Shown here: positions 11,440 to 23,059 of the stretch, one piece after another | How positions within the stretch are numbered: the first letter of the stretch is position 1 | How the letters are laid out: the number at the start of each line of letters is the position of its first letter | Assembly (NCBI GenBank): GCA_028571685.1 | Contig: CM053143.1 | Location: forward strand, 49,903,208 to 49,967,207 | DNA length: 64,000 bases | Origin: Heterohyrax brucei | Lineage: Eukaryota; Chordata; Mammalia; Hyracoidea; Procaviidae | Direction of reading: 5' to 3' | Program-made: the position numbers and the translations under genes | Notes under the pieces: generated by a model | The model's database searches: none | What the model saw: the letters and a program-made list of their open reading frames with translations, nothing else | What the model was told of the DNA's origin: nothing

Positions 11440-14400
11440 GTTATGCTGTTAGGTTCCATTGTGTCAGTTCTAGTTCCTAGCAACTCTCTGTACAATGGAA
11501 CAGCACACTACCTGTGCACTCTCCAGTCGTTGCTGTGCTTGTGACCATTGTTGTAGCAACTGTGTCAAATCATGTCATTGAGGATCTTCCTCTTTTTTGC
11601 TGTCTCTCTAGTTTACTAAGTATCATGGCCTTCCCAGGGACTGATCTCTCGTGATAACATGTTCCAAGTGCATGCGACAAAATCTCACCGTCCTAAGGAG
11701 CATTCTGTCTTACTTCTTCCAAGAGACGTTTGTCAATTCTTCTGATAGTCCATGGTATATTCAGTATTCTTTACTCACTTTGTAATTCAGAGGCATGAAT
11801 TCTTCCTCACTCTTCCTTATTCATTGCCTGGCTTTCACATGTGTATTAGATTATTGAAAACACCATGGCTTGTGTTAGCACACCTTAGTTCTTAAAGTGA
11901 CATCTTTGATTTTTACCACTTTAAAGAGGTCTTTTGCAGATTTGTCTGTTTTAAAATGTCTTTTGGTTTCCTTACTGGTGCTTCCATGGCCATTAATTGT
12001 GTTTTCAAGTATAATGAAATCCTTGACAACTTCAGCCTTTTCTCCGTTTATCGTGATACTGTTTACTGATCCAGCTGTGAGAATTTTGTTTTCTTTATGT
12101 TGAAATACAGTTCTTACTGAAGGCTGCATGTAGTCTCGGATCCTCATCAGTAAGTACTTCAAGTCCTGTTTGTTTACTGCAAGCAAGGTTCTGTAATGTG
12201 CATAATGCAAGGTGTTAATAAGTCTCCAGTCTTGAGCACTGTTCCTCATATAGTCCAGCTTTTCAGATGATTTGCTCACCATGTAGATTGAATAAGTATG
12301 GTGAGGATACAACCCTGACACACACCTTTTTTGATTTTAAACCACACAGTATCCCATAGTCCTTTTTGAATGACTGCCTCTTGGTCTATATGCAGATTCC
12401 TCATGCACAAAATTAAGTGTTCTAAAATTCCCATTTTTTGCAGTATTTTCCATAATTAGTTATGATTAATACAGTCAAATGTCATTGTCTAGTCAATAAA
12501 ACACAGGTAATCTTTCTGGTATTCTTGGCTTTGAGCCAGGGTCCACCTGACATCAGCAGTGATATCCTTGATTCCATGTACTCTTGTAAATCTGGCGGGA
12601 AGTTTTGGCAGTTCCCTGTCGGTTACTGCTACAGCTGCTTTTGAATGATCTTCAGCAAAATTGTAATTTTGTTTGATACTAATGATATAGTTCAGTAATT
12701 TCCACATACTGTTGGATCGCTTTTCTTTGGTATAGGAACAATCATGAAATCTTTTCTGTTCATTTGACCTCATGCCAGCCTCATAGCTATTCAGAATTTC
12801 TTGGTGTAGATGAGGGTGTACTTCCAGTGCTTCATCCTTTTGTTGAAATGTTCAGTTTGTATACCTTCAATGCCCAGAGCCTTATTTTTCACCAAGTATC
12901 TTCTGTGCGGCTTGGACTTCTTCCTTCAGTACAGTGGGTTCTTGATCGTATGTTGCTTCCTGAAATGGTTGAATGTCAACTAATTGTTTTTAGTATATTT
13001 TTTGTATACCATGTTTTAGGAACATTTTTAGGAATTCTTTGTATTCCTTTTGTCATCTTTTGATGCTTCCTGAACTGTTCAGTATTTTGTCCATAGAATC
13101 CTTCAGTGTTGCAGCTGGAGGCTTTAATTTTTTTCCTCAGTTCTTTTAGCTTGAGAAATGCCAACTGTGTTTCTACCTTTTCATTTTCTAAGTTTTTACA
13201 CATGTCACTCCGATAATTTATTTTGTCTTTTCAAGGCACTAACCCTTTGAAACCTTCTGTTCAGCTCTTTTTCATTTCTTCCTTTCACCTTAGCTACTTG
13301 ACATTCAGGAGCAAGTTTTAGAGACTCTTCTGACATCAGTTTTGGTGTTTTCTTTCTTCTCTTTTTAGTGACCTCTTACTTTCTTCATGTATAATGTAAT
13401 TCCTTAGCTCATTTGGTCTTAGGCCATTAGCGTTCAGTGCATCAACTCTGATCTTAAAATGATCTGTATCTTCAGGTGGTATATATTCAAGATAATACTT
13501 TGTCTCTCATGGACTTCTAATTGTCTTAAGCTTCAGTTTGAATTAAATATGAGCAGTTAGTGGTCAGTTCTACAGTCAGCTCCTGGCCTTGTTCTAGCTG
13601 GTGGTATTGAGCTTGTATCCATTGTCCCTTTCCACAGATGTAGTCAGCTTGACTCCCATGTATTTTATCTGTAGAAGTCCAAGTGTATAGTGATCATTTA
13701 TATTATTGGAAAAAAGATACTTGCAACAAAGATGCCATTGGTCTTGTGAAATTCTGTCATGCAATCTCCAGTGTCATTTCTGTCACCACGGCCACATTTT
13801 CTAACTACCAAGCCTCCTCTTTTCTTTCCAACGTTTGCATTCCAGTCACTGATAATTATCAATGTATCTTCGTTGTATATTTGATCACTTTCTTTCATGT
13901 CTTCATCTTTGGCTTTAGTGTCTGGTGCATGAATTTGAATCATAGCTGTATTAACTGGTTGTCCTTCAGGCTGATAGCTATTATTGTGTCACTGACAGTA
14001 TTGTACTTCAAGGTGGATCTTGAAATGTTCATTTTAAGATGAATGCACACTGCTCTTCAATTTGTCATTCCCAGTATAGTAGACCACATGATTGTCCAAT
14101 TCAAAATGGCCATTACCAGTCCATCTCAGCACACTGATGCCTAGGATACCAATGTTTAATGTTTTCTTTCATTTTTGATTATTTCTAACTTTCCTATAAT
14201 CGTATTTCATACATTCCATGTTGCTATTATTGTTGGATTTTGGAGCTGCTTTTTCTCATTTTAAGTCATATCACATCAGCAGATAAAGGTCTTGAATGTT
14301 TGACTGTATCCACATCATTAAAGTCGACTCTACTTTGAGCAGGCAACACTTCCTTGGCTTTATTTTGAGTGCCTTCCAACCTGAGGGGCTCATTTTCAGG

Positions 14401-14640
14401 CACTAGGTCAGAAAGTGTTGTGATTTTCCCAAGGTTTTCACTGGCTAGTATTTTTTCAGAACTGGATCACCAGATTTTTCTTGTTAGTCTGTGTTAGTTT
14501 GGAATCTCAGCTGAATCTTGTCCGCTGTGGGTAACTGCCGGTATTTGAGATACTGATGTATAGCAACATGCAAGCCACCGTCGTATGACAAACTGACAGA
14601 TATGTGGTGGTACTAGGCATCAGACATGGTAAAACTCTCT
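11440..14640 (-). mobile_element. RTE LINE copy R4, near full length, inactive
   Basis: Antisense RTE with its 3' end at left (GCTGTTAGGTTCCATTGTGT) and 5' UTR at right, about 3.2 kb. The RT box reads YAHY (12193-12204), losing the second catalytic Asp. The endonuclease box reads SDWNANVG, keeping Asp at 13845-13847 but replacing the preceding Gly. Remnant frames are at 11875-12321 (RT C-terminal half), 12489-12773, 12976-13203 and 13698-13943. It is the third antisense RTE in a row, separated from R3 by about 700 bp of ordinary intron. Confidence 0.9.
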
Positions 14641-14757
14641 TACCTTCTAGATTAGTAGTTTGTCTGTTGGTTGAAGGAGTCAGTTAAAATGAAGGATATG
14701 CAGTCTTCAAAACTATGTATCTTTGACTTACTATAAATACACTTTTATATTTTTATT

Positions 14758-14825
14758 TTTTGGTGGGTTCATACCACCAATATTTTGGTTAATAGGCAAG
14801 CACTCAACCACTTTGCCATTAACAC
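14758..14825 (-). mobile_element. AfroSINE fragment (5' half)
   Basis: GGTGGGTTCATACCACCAAT followed by TTTTGGTTAATAGGCAAGCA and CCACTTTGCC is the complement of the tRNA-like head. The tail part is absent. Confidence 0.5.
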
Positions 14826-15636
14826 TCATCTGTGAGATCACATGGGGTAACCCAATAGCCGTTATGTGACAGCTAATCTTTTGGGGCCCTTTCACATTCA
14901 GTTTATGCTTCATAGAGAAGCTAACTTTTTCTTTAGATTTTTATCACTTCAGGTGATATTTAAATTATGCAGTTATAATAACAGGTTGTGGCAGGTATCA
15001 TGGATTGCTGTAATATCTGTTCCAACTTCCTTTAAATATGTCTTCCTGTACTGTAGTGCATGAAAAACATAAAAACTAGTTGAGGTTGTGAATAAGGCTG
15101 CGCCAGTGATAGGCACTTGTAAGAGATGAATTGCGAGCTAAGTGGAGGGACAGGCAGTACATGAGGTATCTATTTGAGCATGAGACTCTTAAAAGTGTAG
15201 TGTGGCTGTAGTGCCAACAATTCTGGCAGCAGCCTCTGTAAAGGTAAGACAGGGTACACTTGAAGGCAACAGCTATGGTTGTAACTGTTTTGCTGATGAT
15301 TTGGGGATCTCAGCTATAGGGGTGTGGCCCAGGAACAAGCATTTAGTACTGCTTGTCCTGCTTCTTCATTATGACAGAAGTAACAGGACTCTCAGGAAAA
15401 GAGCTTTGCATTAGCTAGACCAAGAAAACTGTCTTTTTCCAGAGTTTACACTGGAAAACAGGAGTCAGTTAAGAAATGATGACAGCAGAAAGAGCAGCTG
15501 TATGAGAAATGTGGTGCTACTAATGTTATTAATAATCATGATAAAACTGTACCTCCGTGAAGCTTTGTATCATCTCTTACTGTCAGAGATACCAAATACG
15601 GCAGAACTTTTTTTTTATTTCCTCTTGGCTCATATA
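14826..15636. other. Intron sequence, nothing recognised
   Basis: No gene, RNA or known repeat recognised. Short chance frames occur at 14866-15063 and 15202-15414 (+) without splice or codon support. Confidence 0.45.
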
Positions 15637-15772
15637 TTTTGAAGTGTTACAACTGCTAATGAAGAGGTTAGCGATTCGAATCCACCAGCAAGTCGTTCCT
15701 TAGAAACTGTATAGGGCAGTTCTGCTGTCCTTCTAGTATTGATATGAGCCAGAAGCTGCTGAACAGCAGCCT
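15637..15772 (+). mobile_element. AfroSINE, degraded
   Basis: AACTGCTAATGAAGAGGTTA, GATTCGAATCCACCAGCAAG and TAGGGCAGTTCTGCTGTCCT keep the SINE order. The head is truncated and the tail ends GAACAGCAGCC. Confidence 0.65.
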
Positions 15773-16485
15773 TTTTTTTCTTATTTTTCTGTTTACTTTT
15801 GTATCTGAATAAAAACCAGTAGAACCAGAACTATATAATAGCTCTTTAAGTATTTATTGAAATTAAATTATTAATATCTAATTTTCAAAATTTGTATACT
15901 GTACATAAAAATAAAACTTTGAAAAAGGGTGTTGTGGTGTGCTGTGAAGTTGTCTCCTTAAAACTTTGGTGTACTTGAATGATTTTATTCTCTTAATTTA
16001 ACTGCTGATAACTTTTGGAGAGTCAGATAAAATACATGTAATCAGTATTTAATAGCCCATTCCTGTCAAGTCGATTACAGACGTGTTACATGCTTGTAAT
16101 GAGTAAGATAGGCATAAAAAATCCTTTCAACTATATTTTCAAATAACAAGAAAGGAAGTGTAAGCTAAAATTAAAAAATACAATGGGCAGCATTATCAAA
16201 CTGGTGGGATACAGATAAAGGAGTACTCTGGATATTTCATAATTTTTAAATAATTAAAAATAAATGACAGTACACTAATGATAGACTAAGGAGTTTGGAT
16301 GCATATCAGAAAAAACAAAATGTGGACAGAGGCTACAAAATCTTAAAAAAGAAATTAACAAAAATCAAACCTGTTTCAGTGAATTGGAGGCAGTGAAAAC
16401 TGATGGGGCAAAGATCAGGAAAAGAAAGAAAGCTAGGTATGTTAGCATGCATTTAGGGCTATATCTCCATATCCCTGAAGAAAAC
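15773..16485. other. Intron sequence, nothing recognised
   Basis: AT-rich stretch without recognised gene or repeat. Confidence 0.45.
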
Positions 16486-16647
16486 CAGATGAAACCCATT
16501 GCCATCAAGTAGATTCCAACCCACAGGGACCCTGTTAGACAGGGTAGAACTGCCCAGTAGGGTTTCCAAGGAGTACCTGATGGATTTGAACTGTCAACCT
16601 TTTGGTTAGTAGCTGTAGCCCTTAACTGCTACACCGCCTGAATTTCC
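16486..16647 (-). mobile_element. AfroSINE, near full length
   Basis: Complement of the AfroSINE: AAACCCATTGCCATCAAGTA at the tail side to CACCGCCTGAATTTCC at the head side. It is opposite in strand to the copy at 17659, about 1 kb away. Confidence 0.88.
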
Positions 16648-17581
16648 AGAAGAGGTAAAGAAAAGTTGAAAACTGTGCAGAGGTGACAAATTTACAGTTT
16701 TAGAGAGATAAAAATCAAAATTCTGGGCCCATTGTGCTTAGGATCAGGTGCCCCACAAACTTCCATGTGTTGAGTTGGGATATCTTGGGAATAAGAGTGA
16801 TCAAAACCAGGCCAGTTCTCCAAAAGTCTAAAACATAGCACTGAACTGTCTGAGTCCTTGATGTTGGTATGAAGTGGTCAGGGACTGCCAATACTTCTAG
16901 CCAACTGAAAAAAGAAACAGAGGAAGGTCATATCATCCAAGGCCTCAGCATATTTCTGTAGCTTTTTCATGTGTAATATCTAGTTTAATCTGTTACTTTA
17001 AAAAAAAACCTGATGACAAGAAGATAGAGGAGACAACATGGTAACAAAATAATACATAATACAGACAGATCTAAAAGATTGGTCTTTCAAATCACTACTT
17101 AATATATTCAGTAAAATAGATGATATTGGTAACTGTTCCAGTTTAAAACTGAAAAAATCCAGTAATGGAAATGATATATAACTGAAACTTAAGTTAGAAG
17201 AAAATATTCAGACTGAGACAGAGTATAATGTAAGAGACATAGCGGAAATAGTGCAAAGAGCTAACATTCATGTAATTTGAAATATTTGCCTTTGAGTTGT
17301 ATTTATTATACATAATATTTTCTGCTTTATGATTGTGTAAAGTAATATAATTTGGAGTTTTTCTGATGTTGTATCTCAAGTTTGTATTATTTTAAAATAA
17401 TAAATAAGTAAAAGTTTATCAAATCTTTTTATAAGTTTTTATGGGTTATTTTGTATTTTTCCCAAAACATTGAAATATCTGTAATTTATTTGAAGTTAAG
17501 ATTATTTCTGAACTTACCACTTTTATAGTTATGATCCAGTTTATATAGGAATTACTGGAAAATAAAGCTGCTTTTAGTCTT
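16648..17581. other. Intron sequence, nothing recognised
   Basis: AT-rich intron with no coding or repeat assignment that I can support. Confidence 0.45.
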
Positions 17582-17635
17582 GGTTTGTTGACCAGCAGCG
17601 GCACTTGGCTTTGGCTCTAGGTTCGTTGACCAGCA
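17582..17635 (+). mobile_element. 22-bp SINE-tail micro-insertion with direct repeats
   Basis: The 16-bp words GGTTTGTTGACCAGCA (17582-17597) and GGTTCGTTGACCAGCA (17620-17635) differ at one base. They enclose 22 bp (17598-17619) containing CGGCACTTGGCTTTGGCT, which is the 3' tail of the AfroSINE variant also seen at 18092, 29717, 31795 and 47747. The structure reads as target duplication, tail fragment, target duplication. Confidence 0.6.
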
Positions 17636-17658
17636 ATCATGTTAGTCTATTAACTGAG

Positions 17659-17806
17659 GAAACCTTGGTGGTGTAGTAGACAACTGCTAACCAAAAGGTT
17701 AGCAGTTTGAATCCACCAGCTGCTCCTTAGAAACTCGATGGAGCAGTTCAGCTCTGTTCTACAGGGTCACTGTGAGTCAGAACCAACACTGGGTTTGGTT
17801 GTTCTT
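17659..17806 (+). mobile_element. AfroSINE, near full length
   Basis: GAAACCTTGGTGGTGTAGTA to ACTGGGTTTGGTTG, with an intact-looking promoter-box order. It lies about 630 bp upstream of SCLT1 exon B. Confidence 0.9.
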
Positions 17807-18091
17807 TGGTTTTGTTTATTAACTAGTACTAGTAAGAAGGCAAATGAGTTTTCCGAAACAATGAAGAAAATAACACATAATTCTCCAAAATTTAGTATCT
17901 CATTTTCATGTAATTCACTAGCTGAAACTGCTATCACATTCTACAGATTTTTTATGAATGGCTTGTTTTACCATTAAATGAAGTGTGATACCTGAATTTT
18001 ACCTTTCTGAAAAATTTAAATCTCCCTAGGACAAATCAAATTATTCTGAAATTATTTATGACCAATTTAATGCATTTGAAATAATTATATA

Positions 18092-18145
18092 ATCGCCATG
18101 AGTCGGATCCGACTCGATGGCACTTGGCCTTGGCTGGCTTTTTAC
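18092..18145 (+). mobile_element. Tail-only AfroSINE fragment (CACTTGGC type)
   Basis: ATCGCCATGAGTCGGATCCG then ACTCGATGGCACTTGGCC: only about 50 bp of SINE 3' end, with no head or body. It lies about 290 bp upstream of exon B. Confidence 0.7.
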
Positions 18146-18433
18146 TTTTGTAGCACAGTATTTAATGGTGACTAAACACAGCTTTTTTTTTTAATCTGTA
18201 GTGCACATATTGTTTTATAACATCAGGTTCCCTGTTACCAGCTGTGCAGTCCCCTCCTGCTGTCTAGTCTTTGTTAATACTTATGATTTTTTATTTGAAG
18301 TCTACTTAAAAGCAATTTAGTATGAAAAATAATTTTTGATCCAAATACTTATTTTTAATTGCCCCTGAAATGGTAATTACTACTACGAAATGAATTTAGA
18401 TTCTTACTGTAATATTAATTGTTTGCTTTGAAG

Positions 18434-18569
18434 GTTACATGGTGAATTAAAAGACGCTGTTGAAAAGCAGTTGGAGGCTCTTCCCTTTGACACAGAGATG
18501 GGAAGTGATGTGTATACAGATGATGAAACAGTCAAGAATCTTCAAGAACAGTTGCGACTAGCCAATCAG
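18434..18569 (+). CDS. SCLT1: SCLT1 coding exon 'B' (136 nt)
   Basis: The acceptor is TTTGCTTTGAAG|G, with an AAG rather than CAG end. The first base completes the Arg codon begun in the previous exon. The next 45 codons run LHGELKDAVEKQLEALPFD and on to NLQEQLRLANQ. The donor CAG|GTGAGT is near consensus. The segment contains a short acidic, non-coiled stretch (SDVYTDDE) and then returns to heptads. Human SCLT1 has the same arrangement (LHSELKDAVEKK, then YADDETVRNLQEQLQLANQ). Phase is 2 in, 0 out. Confidence 0.94.
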
Positions 18570-18904
18570 GTGAGTGACATATACTTTTAAAATTATATTC
18601 TCAAAAAACAGTATTTTAAAAGATCTATCTTAGTCATTATTTGAGTCATAATAACAGGATAACAAAATTTGTTACTCTTCATGCTTTTATGCAGTTTAGG
18701 TTTCTGCTACTATCTTGTCCTCAGGTATTAAAACTTATAAATACCCTCATTATTTATTATAAATATGATTGTCAAATATCTATTTTAATTGAATGATTTT
18801 TTTTTATAAAAACATTTTTATGTCAAGAAAGTTTTAAAGACAAAAGAAGAAAAATCGATGGTTCATGCTACTTGCTAAATTTACAGAGTGTTTTGTAAAA
18901 CAAG

Positions 18905-19048
18905 AACTAGTCATCAGATTCACTCTGACTCATGGTGACTCATGTCTGTCAGAGTTGAACTGTTTTCCACAGAGTTTTCAATGGCTTATTTTTTAGAAAT
19001 AGACGGCCAGGCCTCTGGCTGGACTGGAATTCCTGACCTTTCAGTTTG
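18905..19048 (-). mobile_element. AfroSINE of the longer type, partial
   Basis: ACTCTGACTCATGGTGACTC, then a decayed CAGAGTTTTCAATGGC and AGAAATAGACGGCCAGGCC block as in the variant with an extra TTT(A/C)CAGAAG segment (compare 28550). It ends where the LTR at 19049 begins. Confidence 0.55.
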
Positions 19049-19550
19049 TACCTGTCAGGGATTGAATTGTGTCCCCAAAAATACATGTGTGAAAATTTGG
19101 CTAGGCCATGATTCCTGGTACTGTGTAATGTTGCTATATGCTGTAAACCCTGCCCCCAGGATATTAATAAGGGAGGATGGGTGACAGTTGTGTTAGTGGG
19201 AAGTATTCAGTGTGTAAGATTGTGTTGTACCTTGAGGCAGTCTCTTGAGACGTAAAATAAAGAAGCTAGCAGAGAGATAGAGGGACCTCACTTCACCAGG
19301 AAGCAGTGCCAGCAGCAGAGTATGTCCTCTGAAAGGGACCCGAGCTCTCTGCACCTTAGGGACTCCCCACCTAGGAGAAGATGGGTGACAAGGACCTGCT
19401 TCCAGAGCCAGCAGAGAAAGACTTCCCCTGGGGCTGATGCTGTGAATTTGAACTGGTAGCTTACTGAGATGTCACAAAGTAAATTTCTCTTTTTAAAGCC
19501 ATCTACTTGTACTATTTTTGTTATAGCAGCACTAAGACAGCTAAGACAGC
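19049..19550 (+). mobile_element. Solo MaLR-type LTR (MLT1-like)
   Basis: It starts TGTCAGGGATTGAATTGTGT (typical MLT1 opening), includes a CTTTTTAAAGCCATCTACTT block, and ends GTTATAGCAGCACTAAGACA. It is about 500 bp with no internal retroviral genes. It occupies much of the 1.3-kb intron between exons B and C, ending about 330 bp upstream of exon C. Confidence 0.75.
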
Positions 19551-19879
19551 AATTGACTGTGTTAACTATCTGTATCACTCAAAGGCTCCTTGTGGAAGAA
19601 GGAGAATGATTTAAACCTGTATTTCTGATTTAAAGCTTTAATTTGGCCATGAAATTATATTAAAAACGCAGCATCAAAATAATTTTTTCTTTTTAATTTT
19701 ATTCTCTAAATTATTGCTAATGTATTTTCTATCATCCAGAATTTATTAATTCCATCTTTACATGAGTTTTATTTTTATTCTTTGATTTTATTTACAAAAA
19801 CATGTTCTATAAAATCATATCCATTTGGAATACACAGAAACCTGCTAATAGCAAGTTAACAAATGCTTTTGTTTTTCAG

Positions 19880-20002
19880 GAAAAAACCCAGGCAGTGGAA
19901 CTCTGGCAGACGGTTTCTCAGGAGCTGGATAGACTACAGAAACTTTACCAGCAATATGTGACTGAAGCCCAGATCCACGTAGCTGAAAGTCAAAAGCAAA
20001 AG
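19880..20002 (+). CDS. SCLT1: SCLT1 coding exon 'C' (123 nt, symmetric)
   Basis: The acceptor is TTTGTTTTTCAG|G. The 41 codons start EKTQAVELWQTVSQELDRL and end VAESQKQK, matching human SCLT1 almost residue for residue. The exon is symmetric (phase 0-0), so skipping it would remove 41 residues and keep the frame. The donor AAAAG|GTTCTC is poor at positions +3 to +6. A much better donor (CT|GTAAGA) lies 36 nt downstream at 20039, and the intervening 12 codons are open. An antisense AfroSINE starts about 80 bp after the exon. The exon end is placed by alignment to the human exon junction. Confidence 0.93.
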
Positions 20003-20080
20003 GTTCTCTTGGGTTTCATGTTTTTTGTGTGTGTATCTGTAAGAAATTACATTCTGAGGAAACTTAGATTTAAACCTAAA

Positions 20081-20240
20081 TAACCAAACCCGCTGCCATT
20101 AAGTCAGTTCCAACTCATAGCAACCCTAAGAGACAGAGTAGAACTGCCCCATGGGATTTCCAAGAAGTGCATGGTGGATTTGAACTGCCAACATTTTGGT
20201 CAGCAGCTGTAATTCAACCACTACACCACCAGGGTTTCCC
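20081..20240 (-). mobile_element. AfroSINE, near full length, beside exon C
   Basis: ACCAAACCCGCTGCCATTAA to CACCACCAGGGTTTCCC on the plus strand. It begins about 80 bp after the exon C donor, antisense to SCLT1. Confidence 0.92.
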
Positions 20241-21962
20241 ACTGTTTTTAAAGGAGTATCCCAGAGTGTCGTCTGTGTTATTTATATCAGAGTAAGTAGA
20301 TCTTGAATGGTTAGAAATGTCTTGAACAGATAAAACAGTAGCCAGTGTATACTGGGTTTTAGAATGTGGTAAACATTAAAAGCTCTGTTTAATTCTAAGA
20401 AGCAGTTGTGTATGTTGGTAAGGATTGTTATATAGAAGGAGAGCTCCAAAGCTTTAATTTGCTTGATTTCCAACATGCCTGGATTCAAAAACAAACAAAA
20501 ACTGTATATTAGGTCATGATCAGTGAAGAAACCTTGCTCAGTGTGACAATTCTATGTAAAATGAAAATGTTGACACCTTTAAATAGATGTCACTAAATAG
20601 ATACTAAGTTTGTATAACATAATCAGAATACAATTTTACAATAGAAAAGAATCTGAACGGTTATTAAGGACTTCTTTCTAACCAAAGAAAGAATCATTTT
20701 TTGTATTCTTTCTGTTGAACAGACATCTAGCTTTTGCTGTGCATCTCTATTGATGAGAACTCACTCTCTCGCAGGATCATCCATTCCACTGGGAAATCTG
20801 TGTTCTTTATTATTCCACTGGTTCTTTTTCTGCTTTGAGTAATAGGAAGTCGTTCCCATTCTAATCCCTTTTCTGTGGATTTTGGAAAGATGGCTGTCAT
20901 GCCTCTCTTCATTTTTCCTTTACAGAGTTTTCAAATTCTAGTTTATATCTGTTTCTGTTATTATTAATTAGAAATTTCTACCTAAAGAAATAACACGAAT
21001 ATTATTACTTACATGATGCTTGCGGTTTAAAAAAAAAAAGTTTCCACACATGCTGCAGTTTGAAAATAATCTGTGGTCTAGTTCCTAGAACTTTTGCTGC
21101 TGAATCCCGAAACCATTTATAATATAACTAAGTTCTTTGGAACTGCTTCCTTATTCACATCAGTCAGCCAAACCTATTATATACTATTTTTGTACCTGAA
21201 TAACATCATTCTCATGCTGTAGCTGTTATTAGCTTTTTTTTAAAGTCTTATATTTTTCCTTATTTTCCTGACCTCCCAACTTTGTGTTATCTGCTCTACA
21301 GAAATAATGTTTAATGGATGGAACAAATACTCAAACAACTAAAAACACGTGGATTACTTAACTGTGAGAATTTAAAAAAAAAAAGACACGTTTTACATTA
21401 TAAATTTTGAGTGGGTTTAAATTTGATTTTCCATTCTTGGACAGGCATTCCTAGGATAGTCACAGGAGCCAGTTTGAGTCAAAAGCAAGCCAATCAAGCC
21501 AAGGGGTTAAACAATTGAAGAAAAGTACCCATTAAAAACCAAGCAGTTTCCATTAAAAAGTTTTCTGACTACATGAATAAACTGATTAATGAATAGATCC
21601 CGATAAATGAGAATACAATAAGTAATTGAAAGACCTCTCATATTTTGTTAAACTAACTTGTAATAAATTATCTTACATATCTGTTTAACTCTCTAGCATT
21701 TTTTTTACTAATAGATTGATTTCTAAAAATAATGAGTTTCACATAAAATTTAAGTGGCTTCATTAGTTTCAGCACTGCCATGTTTTTTAATCTTAAAAAA
21801 AAAATTTCCTCAGCTCTTAATTTCCACAGTAATAGTTATTATAAACAACTGATTTTATATAGAGTTAGGCAAAATAATTTTAGATTTGATTTATAGCTTC
21901 ATTTTAAGTACGTATTGTAAACACAGTGTTATTTTCTCCACCTCCCTACTTTCCAACTTAAG
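20241..21962. other. Intron sequence, nothing recognised
   Basis: Short frames at 20282-20494 and 20727-20912 (-) have no supporting features. No repeat assigned. The last 40 bases form the acceptor tract of exon D. Confidence 0.45.
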
Positions 21963-22028
21963 GATCAGTTGACTAATTTTCAACACCTGACCAAGGAACT
22001 TCATGTTACTAATGAGAACATCAAAATG
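21963..22028 (+). CDS. SCLT1: SCLT1 coding exon 'D' (66 nt, symmetric)
   Basis: The acceptor is TTTCCAACTTAAG|G and the donor is AAAATG|GTAAGT (strong). The 22 codons read DQLTNFQHLTKELHVTNENI plus KM, aligning to human DQLFDFQQLTKQLHVTNENM. Phase is 0-0, so skipping would be frame-neutral. This is coiled-coil sequence. No repeat lies within about 1.7 kb upstream or 250 bp downstream. Confidence 0.93.
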
Positions 22029-22294
22029 GTAAGTAAAAATACCCATTGATTGTACTCATTTAAACTAGAAATTGTCTATAAGTACTCCATTGTATTTGGT
22101 TATCCTAATGCAAATCAATAACAAAATATATGCACAAAGTTAAAATAGGTAGAACTCTTTTTGTCTTTCGTTCACATCTAGTTACATATCGTGATTGACA
22201 GCACTTTTTGGAGAGCTAAAGGCTGAAATCTATTTGAAATATGTTCTTATGTGAAAATACTCTTGGAGTCCGTGGTGGGATCTCCTAAGAATAA

Positions 22295-22400
22295 TCTAGA
22301 CTGTGAGCTTCTCGATAGTAGATCTCATGCTTTATTCTTTGCTTTTCATCCAACACATTGCTAGTTGTATAATAAGAATTGTTTGTTTGTTAAACAAATG
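22295..22400 (+). mobile_element. L2/MIR 3'-end fragment
   Basis: GTGAGCTTCTCGATAGTAGA, then CATGCTTTATTCTTTGC and CCAACACATTGCTAG resemble the L2/MIR 3' phrases 'gagctccttgagggcaggg ... cagcacatagtagg'. It is old and low in identity. Confidence 0.4.
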
Positions 22401-23059
22401 ATTACCTCAACTTGTTAAAAATATTGAGAAACTAAGGACTGTGTATTTTTGTCTGGCCACTTTTACTAACTTCTGTCTGTCTAAATTTCCTTATAATTGC
22501 TTTCCTAAAACAAATGTAATTTGCTGTCTCAGTTCTGCTCTTAACTTTCTTTCCTTGGCTTTCTTAGAATTTTATTTGTATCTCATTGTTAAGTAATAGT
22601 ATGATGACATCCCAGGTATTTCTTCTCTCCTGCCTTAGTTCTGGCTCAGTTACACTGTGCCTTCTTAACAGTACCTAATGAAAAGTCTCTAAGAGTGAAT
22701 TTATACCATGAAAAGTAAGTTATCCAATTTTATTCTATGTTCTAAAACATTTTCCTTAGCCATGTTATTAAAAAGAATAGTTAAATCTCTCATTATTCTA
22801 CTTATATTGGCATTTGGGACTTGACGAGCACTTACAGTTTTTGATAATATATTTCTTAGACTTAAAATTATACCAAAGTTCTGCAGAACAGAATGAGTTT
22901 CCATAATTACAAAAGGTTTTTTTATTTTTTTTAAATGATTAAAATACTTTTATTATTAAAAATAAACTTTCCCTGAAAACCTACATTTAAAATTAAAGGA
23001 AAAAAACAATGCTTAGCAAACCCTAAATTGTTACTGGAAGACCTCAGAGTAGTTCTAGT
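22401..23059. other. Intron sequence, nothing recognised
   Basis: A 67-codon frame at 22701-22904 (-) is likely chance. No repeat assigned. Confidence 0.4.

Noticed and set aside
11875..12321. 148-codon antisense frame as a possible gene
   Set aside because: It is the C-terminal half of the RT region of RTE copy R4, with the catalytic box changed to YAHY.
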